Assembly: GCA_030746435.1 (NCBI GenBank)
Contig: JASLMV010000009.1
Location: forward strand, 39,076 to 103,075
Reading direction: 5' to 3'
Length of the DNA stretch: 64,000 bases
Origin: Gammaproteobacteria bacterium
GTDB taxonomy: Bacteria > Pseudomonadota > Gammaproteobacteria > Steroidobacterales > GCA-2729495
Part shown: piece after piece, positions 36,025-43,979 of the stretch
Layout: every line of letters begins with the position of its first letter
Position numbering within the stretch: position 1 is the stretch's first letter
Program-made: the position numbers and the translations under genes
Notes under the pieces: generated by a model
Databases searched by the model: none
What the model saw: the letters and a program-made list of their open reading frames with translations, nothing else
Told to the model about the DNA's origin: nothing

Positions 36025-37518
36025 TCAGAGCTTGCCTTTCAGCTTATCGGCAACGGCAGCAACTTCTTCCGGCGTGGGTATGCTGACTTCCTGGTAACTG
36101 TCGAAACGTTCCGGCACCTTCATCGTGGCATCGATGCCAATTTGTGAACCGGTAACCGGGAAACCGTGATGCCCTTTGGTCGCTGAAGGATCGAGCACGA
36201 AAGCCTGGCCTGACTCATTAATAATAGTGTCCTCGGCCGGCTGCACCCGTGTCGCGATGGCCCACTCGATGGAATCCATGTCGTACGGATCCACGTCCGG
36301 CCCGACGACGATCAGAATCTTCGCGCACCTTCCCCAGCGGCCTGCCGAGCCCCAGACAGCATGCAGGATGTACTTACCGAACTCCGCGTGCGGTTTACGC
36401 GCGCCGTCGACATTTAACTGCACGATATAGGTCATGTTCGGCGTGACGACAACATCCTGCACTTCCGGGATCTTGCGCTGCAGGTCACTGAGCACCTCGC
36501 ATTCGACCGGGAGCAATGCCTGGTAGTTGTGGTCAAACGGCGGAATCATCTCCATCGTCGCGTACCAGAGCGGGTCCTTGCGGTGGGTAATGCAGGTCAC
36601 CTCGATACGCGGGAATACCTGGATGGAGTCGTAGTAACCGACCGGGTTGGAATGGTTACCAATCGTGGTTTCCGATTCCGGAATAAACACACCCTCGATG
36701 ATGTACTCGGCCGTTGCCGGCACCTGCAGGTCGACGGTCTCGCACTGCACAAGTTCGACCGGTGCACCTTTTAAACCGCCCGCAAACTGAAACTCATCCT
36801 GTCCGAACGGCAAGCCTGTGCCGCCGGCGATATGAATCGCGGGATCGCACTGGCACGCAAACGCAACTTCGAGTGGCTTGCCCATGGCCGTCGCCTTGGC
36901 GAGGTGCAGACCGATGTGGCTCATCGGCGGGTTCCAGAACGCGAATACGGACAGGTGTTTCTGCTGCTGCTCCTGCGGGTATTCCTCACCCATCGGGTGC
37001 ACAGCGTTCCAGAGCTGGGTCATGCGGTAGCAGCCCACGTTGCGTGCGCCGGTCTCGGGGTCGTGCGTGATGCCCACGGCACCGGTTATATAAGAAGCCG
37101 CTTCCTTGCCGAACCAGACGTGTGGCAGGTCCTTGTCGAGGGAAATGTCCTCTTTCCTGATGATGACTTCTTTGCACGGCGCTTTGTCTTTATCCACCAC
37201 GACCGGATCATGCCAGCTCGAAGGATCCGCGAGTATTGCCGCGTGCTTTTTCTTGCTCTCGAGCGGGTCCTCGCAGTCGATCATCATTGCGGTGCGCTCG
37301 CGCGTGCCGAAGGGGTTAAAAATCAGCGGCACATCCGGAGTGTTGTAACCTTCAAGGTTGTTCAGGATCAGTGCAGGGCCATCGTCCTGGCACAACAGGC
37401 GCATCAGGGCCTGCAGTTCGTTATCACCGTGTTTCACCTTGATCGGCGTGTCGATGTGTTTGAGCTGACCGTCCTTTTCGAGTGCGTCCAGGAACTCGCG
37501 CATATCCTTATAGGGCAT
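36025..37518 (-). CDS. UbiD-family prenylated-FMN (de)carboxylase
   Basis: A 497-residue cytosolic enzyme of the UbiD/Fdc1 family, which uses prenylated FMN to decarboxylate unsaturated or aromatic acids. Active-site elements are visible: 'NVGCYRMTQLWNA' with the catalytic Arg, 'CDPAIHIAGGTGLPFGQDEF', 'CETVDLQVPATAEYIIEG' with the Glu ligands, and 'ATRVQPAEDTII'. A UbiX-type gene that would supply the cofactor lies at 39278-39862. This protein is not necessarily the ubiquinone enzyme; being first in an operon with a hydratase, lyase and reductase points to a catabolic decarboxylation. It is divergent from an SDR gene across 161 bp. Confidence 0.9.
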   Translation of the reverse strand: MPYKDMREFLDALEKDGQLKHIDTPIKVKHGDNELQALMRLLCQDDGPALILNNLEGYNTPDVPLIFNPFGTRERTAMMIDCEDPLESKKKHAAILADPSSWHDPVVVDKDKAPCKEVIIRKEDISLDKDLPHVWFGKEAASYITGAVGITHDPETGARNVGCYRMTQLWNAVHPMGEEYPQEQQQKHLSVFAFWNPPMSHIGLHLAKATAMGKPLEVAFACQCDPAIHIAGGTGLPFGQDEFQFAGGLKGAPVELVQCETVDLQVPATAEYIIEGVFIPESETTIGNHSNPVGYYDSIQVFPRIEVTCITHRKDPLWYATMEMIPPFDHNYQALLPVECEVLSDLQRKIPEVQDVVVTPNMTYIVQLNVDGARKPHAEFGKYILHAVWGSAGRWGRCAKILIVVGPDVDPYDMDSIEWAIATRVQPAEDTIINESGQAFVLDPSATKGHHGFPVTGSQIGIDATMKVPERFDSYQEVSIPTPEEVAAVADKLKGKL

Positions 37519-37679
37519 TGGGCTTGACTCCGGTGCTGGGTATTTGAATTCTTATGCCTGGCTTCGCCCGGCGGCGCACACAATAGCATGTCAGCCGAGG
37601 AACCGGTGGCCAGCTTGCGGCCAGCGGCCTGTCTGCTAACATTCCCGCCCCGCCGGAATAACGACCAGAAGGATTCCTC

Positions 37680-38477
37680 ATGAGCGACAGCGAACGCAAG
37701 GTTGCGATAGTCACCGGTTCTGCCACCGGTGTCGGCGCGGCTGCGGCCATCATGCTGGCTGAAAAGAACATCAACGTGGTGATCAACTACACCCGTAGCA
37801 AGGACGAGGCGGAGGCAACCGCGGAGACCTGTCGCTCCAGGGGCGTTGAGGCAATTGCGTTCCAGGCGGATGTGTCCGAGGACGATCAATGCCGTGCAAT
37901 GGTCCAGGCGGCGGTCGACGAATGGGGCCGGGTCGACTACCTTATCAACAACGCCGCCCGGACCAAGTTCAATCCGTTTCCCAACATGGACGGCGTAAAC
38001 AAGCAGGATTTTCTCGATATCTACGCGGTAAATGTTGTCGGCGCTTACCAGATGATCCGGGCTGTCGAACCGCACATGCGCAAGAATGGTGGCTCGATCG
38101 TCAATGACTCGTCGATCGGCGGCGTCACGGGTATTGCATCGTCCATTCCCTACGCCGCATCGAAGGCTGCCCTGAACCTGATGACCAAGTCGCTGGCCCA
38201 TGTGCTCGGTCCGGAGATCCGTATCAACACGGTCGTGCCCGGCATGATCCAGACACGCTGGCTCAAGGGCGGTCTCGGCGACGAAGATTACGAGAAGATG
38301 CTGGAAGCCACGGCCGCTGCGTTACCGCTGAAGAAAGTCGCAACGGCGGAAGACATTGCCGAGGTACTGGTGTGGTTCCTGCTCGGCGCATCGGTCGTGA
38401 CGGGCGAGACGCTGATTGTGGACAGCGGCCTGCATCTCGGTCCGTTCCCGCCTTATGCAAGCGGGGAAGGTATGTAG
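37680..38477 (+). CDS. Short-chain dehydrogenase/reductase
   Basis: A 265-residue classical SDR with 'TGSATGVGAAAA' (cofactor), 'NNAARTKF', catalytic Ser in 'VNDSSIGG' and YAASK, and a C-terminal 'VVTGETLIVDSGLHLG'. An AAGGA ribosome binding site precedes ATG 37680. It is divergent from the ubiD operon and probably shares its control region, so it may oxidise or reduce a pathway intermediate. The substrate cannot be told from the sequence. Confidence 0.93.
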   Translation: MSDSERKVAIVTGSATGVGAAAAIMLAEKNINVVINYTRSKDEAEATAETCRSRGVEAIAFQADVSEDDQCRAMVQAAVDEWGRVDYLINNAARTKFNPFPNMDGVNKQDFLDIYAVNVVGAYQMIRAVEPHMRKNGGSIVNDSSIGGVTGIASSIPYAASKAALNLMTKSLAHVLGPEIRINTVVPGMIQTRWLKGGLGDEDYEKMLEATAAALPLKKVATAEDIAEVLVWFLLGASVVTGETLIVDSGLHLGPFPPYASGEGM

Positions 38478-38485
38478 CTCGGCGA

Positions 38486-38667
38486 TCGCGGCTCGTCGCT
38501 CTCAATCTGGCCTTCGGCCAGTCCGAGTCGCTACGCGACATATTGATAGCGTGCCCGAATGCACGCAAATTCCATCCCTGTGCTCGTCGCTTTTGGCCAT
38601 CCATGGCCTCCGCGACACTTAGGCTCCTGCCTGTCGCGCGACATTCGGACATCCTGTCCAGCAAAGC
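38486..38667. repeat. Intergenic hairpin-rich repeat, copy B
   Basis: Longer relative of the repeat at 5243-5308. It begins with GCGGCTCGTCGCTCTC (38489-38504), contains several small palindromes (for example CTGGCCTTCGGCCAG at 38507-38521 and the GGCCATCCATGGCC region) and ends with the same 30-bp block at 38638-38667. It starts 8 bp after the SDR stop, between convergent genes, and could act as a transcript end or be a mobile palindromic element. It accounts for most of the 331-bp gap 38478-38808 together with the REP pair that follows. Confidence 0.72.
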
Positions 38668-38717
38668 TACTCTTAAGCCTTTACTGACCCTTGTCGTTAA
38701 CATCCACCCTATGCGGG

Positions 38718-38797
38718 TTCGCGGCTAAAGCCGCTCCCACATTAGAAGGAAAGTGACGCCGCCTGGTTTTACTTGTGGGAGCGGCTTTAGCCGCGAA
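38718..38797. repeat. REP doublet (REPIN-like inverted pair)
   Basis: Two perfect 23-bp inverted copies, 38718-38740 and 38775-38797, each containing the GTGGGAGCGGC...GCCGCGAA palindrome typical of GGAG-class bacterial REP elements, separated by 34 nt. Head-to-head REP pairs of this size are normally moved by a RAYT transposase encoded elsewhere in the genome; none is in the window. Located between convergent genes. Confidence 0.85.
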
Positions 38798-38808
38798 GCT
38801 ACCGTCGC

Positions 38809-39285
38809 TCAGGGTGCAAACTCTTCCCGGTACCCAAACCCCTGCGCATTATCGATCACTCGGATCATTTCCGGGGTAATTTTGTAGAAGTTTGCGGCCT
38901 TCAGGCGTGCCGCGATGGTTTCCTCGTGCTCGCCTTTTGGTTTCACGTACAGCGCGTCGATCTGCGGAAACTTTTTAAAGTAAATAGCAAGTGCCTTCGC
39001 CCGCTCGACGCCCTCGACAACACTGACCTGTCCTCGAATCTGCAGCCCGCGCACTTCGTGCCAGTTGTCGCAGTCGGGATTTATGGTCGCCGCAACCGTC
39101 GGGTTGGCCTCCGTATCGCGGCCGTGTTGTGTGCGGTGATCTGAAACAAAATACAGGTTGAAATGTTTATCGGCCGCGAAGAACACCGTCGCCGCCCAGG
39201 GTTCCTCCCCCTGTGTCGTGGCGAGCGTCAGCGTGGAGACCTCATCTAAAAACCGGCGCGCGGTTTCCTTGGCAGACTCAGTCAC
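38809..39285 (-). CDS. Pyridoxamine 5'-phosphate oxidase-fold protein
   Basis: A 158-residue split-barrel flavin- or F420-binding-type protein. 'STLTLATTQGEEPWAATVFFAADKH' (read in two halves: 'LTLATTQGEEPW' and 'ATVFFAADKHFNLYFVS') and 'GLQIRGQVSVVEG' are typical of the PNPOx-like family. It is not PdxH, which has longer signature regions. Its ATG region overlaps the ubiX stop by 8 nt, so it is co-expressed with the flavin prenyltransferase and may handle a flavin in the same pathway; this is inference. Confidence 0.82.
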   Translation of the reverse strand: MTESAKETARRFLDEVSTLTLATTQGEEPWAATVFFAADKHFNLYFVSDHRTQHGRDTEANPTVAATINPDCDNWHEVRGLQIRGQVSVVEGVERAKALAIYFKKFPQIDALYVKPKGEHEETIAARLKAANFYKITPEMIRVIDNAQGFGYREEFAP

Positions 39286-39862
39286 TTGAACGGCGGTTTA
39301 GATTAGCCCCGGCCCAGCGTTTTACGATGTTGCTGTCCAGGCCGAACAAGTCCAGCACCCGCCCGACGTTGTGGTTGATGATGTCGTCGACAGACTGTGG
39401 TTTGTTGTAGAAGGCCGGCATCGGCGGCGCAATCGTTATGCCCATGGCGGTCGCCTCGTGCAGCAGACGAGTATGGCCATGGTGCAGCGGGGTCTCCCGC
39501 GGCATCAGCACCAGCGGCCGGTTTTCCTTGAGCGCCACGTCGGCGGCCCGGACGATCAGCGTGGCTGCATAGGAATTTACGACGCCCGACAGCGTTTTCA
39601 TCGAGCAGGGTGCGATGACCATGCCTCCCGTCTCGAATGAGCCGCTGGCGATGGTAGCGGCGAGGTTCTGATCGCTGTGAACCTCATCCGCCAGTGCCTC
39701 AACGTCATTCACGTCCCAGTCCGTCTCGATCGCGATATTGAGTTTGCCGCCGTTGCTGATCACCAGATGTGTTTCCACATCCGGTTGCTCTTTCAGCACT
39801 TCCAGCATACGGATGCCGTAAACGACCCCACTGGCGCCCGAGATTCCGACTATTAAACGCAT
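39278..39862 (-). CDS. ubiX: UbiX-type flavin prenyltransferase
   Basis: Makes prenylated FMN from FMN and dimethylallyl phosphate, the cofactor of UbiD-family enzymes. The 194 residues show 'VGISGASGVVYGIRMLEVL', 'MVIAPCSMKTLSGVVNSYA', 'RPLVLMPRETPLHHGH' and 'PPMPAFYNKPQSVDDIINH', all family hallmarks, including the SMKTL and RETPL motifs. Its nearness to a catabolic-type UbiD (36025-37518) suggests a dedicated pair, although it could also serve ubiquinone synthesis. Probably transcribed with the PNPOx-fold gene. Confidence 0.93.
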   Translation of the reverse strand: MRLIVGISGASGVVYGIRMLEVLKEQPDVETHLVISNGGKLNIAIETDWDVNDVEALADEVHSDQNLAATIASGSFETGGMVIAPCSMKTLSGVVNSYAATLIVRAADVALKENRPLVLMPRETPLHHGHTRLLHEATAMGITIAPPMPAFYNKPQSVDDIINHNVGRVLDLFGLDSNIVKRWAGANLNRRSSD

Positions 39863-39966
39863 TTTCCTGAACGCATATTCTTATCGTTCCTCTAATACCG
39901 ATTCTAACCTCGGCACGAGACTGAAAAGCCGCTCACGCGACACTATCCGCTGCGTGAATCCCTTAT

Positions 39967-40728
39967 TCAGCGCGGTTCAGGCATGTGGTAACGCGGCCCC
40001 CGGTGCTGACCGGGCGTCCGCGGTTCGACATCCGGCCGCAACCGGTACTCGTCGAGGTCGTCACCCATATGAAAAAATAACGGTTCGGTCGATTCGAGGC
40101 TGCGCAGGCGGTCACGGTAAATTTCCAGCTGGGCGGCCATGGCCTCTTCACCGCAAAAAGGTATGCCGTGCGCGACAAAAGGGGGCAGTACCGAGTAGCC
40201 GCACAACGCGAGCACACCCGCATGCACCGGCCAGAGCACACGTTCCATGTCGCCGTTTTTGCCGTCGGGCAGAAAAGCTTCGGTCGGTGCGCTCACCGTC
40301 ATGGCAATCATCGCCCGCCGGCCGACGAAGACACCCTTCTCCCAGGTACGCCCATGCTCGTATGCAACACCGCAGGCAAAGACACGGTCTATCCATCCCT
40401 TCATGATCGCGGGCATCGAAAACCACCACATCGGGAACTGCAGTATCAGTGCATCGGCCGCCATCAGCTTGTCGAGTTCCGTTCGCACATCGGCGGCGAA
40501 GCCGTTGGTCTGCGCCGCATGCATCTGCTCCACGCCCAGGCTGAACCGGTCCGTGTCAGCGCGGCCGGTCACATCATGCTCGCCTGCAACCGCGTTAAAG
40601 CCCTGGGCGTACAGATCACTGACTACCAATTCGTGACCCTCGGCGGCGAGCGTTTCGCGGGTTGCCGCCAGCAGTACCCCGTTGTAGGAATCCGGCTCCG
40701 GGTGCGCATAAACCACGAGTACCTTCAT
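39967..40728 (-). CDS. NAD(P)H:quinone oxidoreductase-like flavoprotein (NQO1/KefF family)
   Basis: A 253-residue flavodoxin-fold protein. 'KVLVVYAHPEPDSYNGVLL' is the FMN/FAD phosphate loop, 'ALILQFPMWWFSMPAIMKGW' and 'IDRVFACGVAYEHG' are the family core, and 'TVSAPTEAFLPDGKNGD' follows. ATG 40728 is selected because AGAGGG lies 6 nt upstream; the open frame upstream to 40857 lacks family character. It may reduce a quinone or enone intermediate of the neighbouring pathway, but a general quinone detoxification role is equally possible. Confidence 0.9.
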   Translation of the reverse strand: MKVLVVYAHPEPDSYNGVLLAATRETLAAEGHELVVSDLYAQGFNAVAGEHDVTGRADTDRFSLGVEQMHAAQTNGFAADVRTELDKLMAADALILQFPMWWFSMPAIMKGWIDRVFACGVAYEHGRTWEKGVFVGRRAMIAMTVSAPTEAFLPDGKNGDMERVLWPVHAGVLALCGYSVLPPFVAHGIPFCGEEAMAAQLEIYRDRLRSLESTEPLFFHMGDDLDEYRLRPDVEPRTPGQHRGPRYHMPEPR

Positions 40729-40987
40729 TTTTGTCCCTCTCCTTGGGCGTCTGAACCGGGCGCATGTCGCCTGACGGTTCGTTGGACACCATGCAGCAAC
40801 AGTCCCTGAAATGCACCCGCTCCGGCTGCCGTTCATCCGGCATTTGGCACCACTCATCGAAAAAATACCTAAAAGGACTAGAAATCAATGGCTTACACAT
40901 GGATCAACTGCGTGATATGTGAGCTAAAACACACCTGGAACGCCCGCGGCGCGCTACATTTTTCGGACGCTTTCCGGACACGGAAAA

Positions 40988-41349
40988 ATGAAAATCCTCA
41001 AGTCACTGCTGGGCAAGAAGAAAGAAGACGAGACGCCAACCTGGGATATCACTCCCGAGGCGGACCGCCCTGCGCCCAAGAAACGCAGGATCGAGGAGGA
41101 ACCCCTGCCCCGCGCTGACGAGGAGAGGAACCGAACCCGTTTCTGGATGCCACGCTGGACACCATCCAGCTTGAAGCCCTTTCCTCGCCGGAAGACGACC
41201 CCTACCAGAGCTATAGCTGGGAAATGGACCCGGAAAGCGACACGCGCAAAATGAAGACCATTCAGATCGGCAAAGCCGCCAAAAAAAAATCTGAGGGCCG
41301 GCACAACCCCTACGACACCGGCACCCGACGGCGCGGCTGGAAAAAATAG
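40988..41349 (+). pseudogene. Small charged hypothetical protein, frameshifted near 41119-41128
   Basis: ATG 40988 opens a frame encoding a Lys/Glu-rich N terminus ('MKILKSLLGKKKEDETPTWD'). From about 41119 a protein-like sequence continues in the -1 frame to TAG 41347-41349: 'EEPNPFLDATLDTIQLEALS' followed by 'NPYDTGTRRRGWKK' at the end, whereas the original frame runs on as low-complexity Arg/Pro to 41254. The switch falls in a purine run (GAGGAGAGGAA). A one-base deletion, a sequencing error or programmed -1 frameshifting would each explain it. The repaired product would be about 119 residues, hydrophilic, of unknown function. Confidence 0.6.
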
Positions 41350-41412
41350 CACCTACACAGCCCGACCTCCGATCAACTAAGATAGCGGCAACGTTAGCTA
41401 CAGGCTGCCTGA

Positions 41413-41886
41413 ATGATTATCGATCCGGCGTGGGAAGGAGCGGTTCAGTTCTATGAACTCGTTTTCGGAACCTGGCTTGCCTATATTTTCCTCGTGCTGT
41501 TCTGGGAAAAGGTGTTGCGACAGCCGCTGGAGGAATGGCGCTACGTGCTCGCCAACTTCGTCGGCGCCGGCGCCTTCTGGGTTAACCATTATTTTCAGTA
41601 CGCGGAGTTCTGGTCACTGCTGCTCAACATCTACACGCTGAGCTTCCTGATCATCTGGTATATCTGGTGCGTGCGGGGCCACGGCCGCAGCATCGGCTGG
41701 CAGGTCGGCGCTATGGTTGGCGCAATTGTTTACACGGTTGCGTTTATCGGCTTCGAGAACATTGCGCGTTACGGCGTCGATACACTCGAGTATTCAGAAT
41801 TCTGGTTTATGCTGACTTCCTATATAGGCTTCATCGCCATCATTTTCTGGCGCGGGAAGCGGGTTAGCGGTTCAACGGCCGGTTAG
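41413..41886 (+). CDS. Conserved hypothetical inner-membrane protein
   Basis: A 157-residue protein with four or five predicted membrane helices ('WLAYIFLVLFW', 'YVLANFVGAGAFWVNHYF', 'LLLNIYTLSFLIIWYIW', 'GAMVGAIVYTVAFIGF', 'FMLTSYIGFIAIIFW'). It is rich in aromatic residues, and no family could be recognised by eye. A lipoprotein gene follows 34 bp after its stop on the same strand, so the two may form an operon. No catalytic motif is evident. Confidence 0.7.
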   Translation: MIIDPAWEGAVQFYELVFGTWLAYIFLVLFWEKVLRQPLEEWRYVLANFVGAGAFWVNHYFQYAEFWSLLLNIYTLSFLIIWYIWCVRGHGRSIGWQVGAMVGAIVYTVAFIGFENIARYGVDTLEYSEFWFMLTSYIGFIAIIFWRGKRVSGSTAG

Positions 41887-41920
41887 AATGAATCTTCGCC
41901 AGGAGTGCAGGGGTTTAGCC

Positions 41921-42277
41921 ATGAAATACACACTTCTTATACTTGCCCTGGGGCTTGCCGCCTGCAGTGGCTCGAGCCTGAACATCGGCGTTGGTGGATT
42001 TGGCGGCAATATCGGTGGCTCGGTATCCACCGAGATACCACTCGGGGGCGATGAAGAAGACTCCCTGCCCTATGCCCAGATCTGGCTGCCCGAAGAAGTC
42101 ATACAAGCCGTCTTCCCGGACCGGGAACTGCCCTTCACAGCGAATGCGGCCGAAGTACGCGCGCTGATTTCCTACGGTAGGAGCGATGCGGAACCGGGTA
42201 TTACTGACGAACAAAAAGAGCTGCTGGCCGACTGCGTTGCCGACAAGGCAAAGTGCCAGATCCAGCGCAAGAACTAG
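41921..42277 (+). CDS. Small putative lipoprotein
   Basis: A 118-residue protein from ATG 41921: a signal sequence 'MKYTLLILALGLAAC' with lipobox LAAC, then a Gly/Ser-rich stretch and an acidic domain ending in 'CVADKAKCQIQRKN' with two Cys that could pair. An upstream ATG (41888) would prepend a charged stretch before the signal and is rejected. The function is unknown. It ends overlapping the convergent membrane protein gene by 4 nt. Confidence 0.72.
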   Translation: MKYTLLILALGLAACSGSSLNIGVGGFGGNIGGSVSTEIPLGGDEEDSLPYAQIWLPEEVIQAVFPDRELPFTANAAEVRALISYGRSDAEPGITDEQKELLADCVADKAKCQIQRKN

Positions 42278-42906
42278 CAGTCCTTCAGCAGGGCTTTCGC
42301 CCGGCGCCCGCGCACCTGCACCACAATGATCCACACGCTGACCAGGACGGTGGCCACGAGCGGCCAGATGCGCATCTCAAGCAACTGGTAAGCGATACCG
42401 TGCGTTACCGTCAGCCACAAAGACACGTGCGCCGACCGCTGCAACCATTTCCATTTTTTGGGGCCCAGCCAGCGCAGCGCGCGGTCGGAGGAGATCGCGA
42501 GCAGTAGCAGGAACAGGATGGCAATGACCATCCCCACGGTCGCACCGTAAGAAAACAGCAGGTCACGAATGGCTATACCCAGTTCCGGCGTGGGCGTCTG
42601 CACGAAGGCTGCCACGTAAACGGAATTCATAGCGACCACGTTGCCGGCATAAAAATGCAGCAGCCCGTGCAGCGCAGCCCAGATGCCTACATCCCGCCGC
42701 AGGTAAATATTGAACGGCGGTTTCACGCCCTGAATACACTGCAGGGGACCGATCAGCAGAGCCCAGGCCAGCAAGCCCAGGCACAGCCAGGCCGACACGA
42801 CGCTGATGCGCTCCCAGACTTCAGGGTACGGTGCCCGCCAGGCACCGACGGCCAGTACCACCAGCGAAGCCGCCAGCAGCAACGCGTGGTGCCGGGCCCT
42901 GGTCAA
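42274..42906 (-). CDS. Ferric-reductase-like transmembrane (b-haem) protein
   Basis: Inner-membrane protein of about 210 residues with six hydrophobic segments and His pairs placed as in the ferric reductase/MsrQ-type domain: 'WAALHGLLHFY' and 'LQRSAHVSLWLTVTHGIAY'. These would ligate b-type haem for transmembrane electron transfer. The open frame reaches ATG 42987, but that start overlaps the upstream gene by 68 bp and adds a non-hydrophobic, low-quality N terminus; TTG 42906 is used here with low certainty. No MsrP partner is next to it; the upstream neighbour is an exported HemF-like protein. Confidence 0.78.
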   Translation of the reverse strand: MTRARHHALLLAASLVVLAVGAWRAPYPEVWERISVVSAWLCLGLLAWALLIGPLQCIQGVKPPFNIYLRRDVGIWAALHGLLHFYAGNVVAMNSVYVAAFVQTPTPELGIAIRDLLFSYGATVGMVIAILFLLLLAISSDRALRWLGPKKWKWLQRSAHVSLWLTVTHGIAYQLLEMRIWPLVATVLVSVWIIVVQVRGRRAKALLKDC

Positions 42907-42919
42907 CGGGTTTGCCCCA

Positions 42920-43852
42920 TCAGAATTTAATGACCGGCGGGACGTTCGCGAAACTCCAGACTTCGAACGGCACAATCTGGCTGGCATAGGGATCGGAGAA
43001 TAACTGGTCGATCAGCCAGTTCCTGCGCATGATGTCCTGCGCTTCGATATCGGCCTCGGTGAAAGCTTCGGTGGACCGTTTATCGGTGATGTCCATGTAC
43101 GCACCCACGAAATCGTCAAACAGGCCTGCTATGAACTTGATAGATGCCTCCGGGTCACCCCGGTACACCGGCGGGCCGTAAAAACTCACCCCCGAACAGG
43201 CCGGCTTGCGCCTGAACTCCGCAATCGTGTCGTGCGTACCCTTGCAGATGAGTTGCCGGTAGAGCACCGGGTCCTTGTCACGTTTTGCGAAATAATCATC
43301 GGTCAGTTTTTTCAGCAATGCCAGATCTTCTTCGACCTTGGTGCCCGGCATAACGCCGAGCCAGCCACCGGTGGCTACCGAGCCGTCTTCGAACATCTGC
43401 AAAACAATCGTTGCGTGCAGCATGCCGACCAGCGGAGTTTTCGGGTGCATGTCGAGGGAATAGAACTTACCCCAGGTCAGCACACCTTCACCCCTTGTAT
43501 TTATCTTACCGATCGAGTTCATGCGCCCGGCCTTCTCCATGACCTCACCCCGGGCAACCCTCAGTTTGTAATCGCCGTATTTGCCTTCGATGAACCGGTC
43601 CTCAAATTCGATGCCACCGTTCATCTGCTCAACACGCCCGAAGTACTTCGCATCCATTTCGGCAACAAAGTCTTCCATGAACATACTGAGCATGGCCCGG
43701 TCTTCTTTGCTCAGGGTGCCCGCGGTGCCTTCGTGAGCGCCCGCGTAGACCGGTGTTCCCGAAAGGCCGAGCAGCAATGCAGCCAGGGCGGCGGCAACCG
43801 TTGTATGTTTGTTGTTGTGCTTGCACATGTTCTGGCGCATTTTCTGGCGCAT
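42920..43852 (-). CDS. Exported protein resembling coproporphyrinogen III oxidase (HemF-like)
   Basis: A 310-residue protein with a signal peptide (cleavage near 'PVYAGA', about residue 36). GGAGG lies 8 nt before ATG 43852, fixing the start. The mature part follows HemF order weakly: 'RVARGEVMEKAGRMNSIG' against RVL..G.VFEKAGVNFS, 'MHPKTPLVGMLHATI' against VHP.NP.VPT.H.N.R, a 'GGWLGVMP' where HemF has GGG.DLTP, and 'FVGAYMDITDKRS' against Y.PIVERRK. Several strictly conserved HemF residues are missing and HemF itself is cytosolic, so the reaction is unknown; a periplasmic tetrapyrrole-binding or modifying role is possible. It is probably co-transcribed with the b-haem membrane protein downstream. 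Confidence 0.62.
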   Translation of the reverse strand: MRQKMRQNMCKHNNKHTTVAAALAALLLGLSGTPVYAGAHEGTAGTLSKEDRAMLSMFMEDFVAEMDAKYFGRVEQMNGGIEFEDRFIEGKYGDYKLRVARGEVMEKAGRMNSIGKINTRGEGVLTWGKFYSLDMHPKTPLVGMLHATIVLQMFEDGSVATGGWLGVMPGTKVEEDLALLKKLTDDYFAKRDKDPVLYRQLICKGTHDTIAEFRRKPACSGVSFYGPPVYRGDPEASIKFIAGLFDDFVGAYMDITDKRSTEAFTEADIEAQDIMRRNWLIDQLFSDPYASQIVPFEVWSFANVPPVIKF

Positions 43853-43953
43853 GACGATTTCCTCCGTTTACGAACCCGCCTGCTGAAATCTTATCTGAGT
43901 CTGAAAGAGGCCCGGCTAAAGGTCAATCAGGCGGCGAGCCCCATCCATCAGGC

Positions 43954-43979
43954 AAAAAAATGCCCGCGGGTAAGCGGGC
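43954..43979 (-). terminator. Rho-independent terminator on the minus strand, no obvious gene
   Basis: Read on the minus strand: GCCCGC, six-base loop, GCGGGC, then A and seven T residues. The stem and T run fit an intrinsic terminator. The nearest minus-strand genes upstream are tRNA-Thr (485 bp away) and the Fur-like gene, so it may end an unannotated transcript. Confidence 0.7.

Noticed and set aside
37434..38201. 255-codon minus-strand frame across the ubiD/SDR intergenic region
   Set aside because: It overlaps both SDR and UbiD coding sequence and has no recognisable motif; its ubiD end is a different frame.
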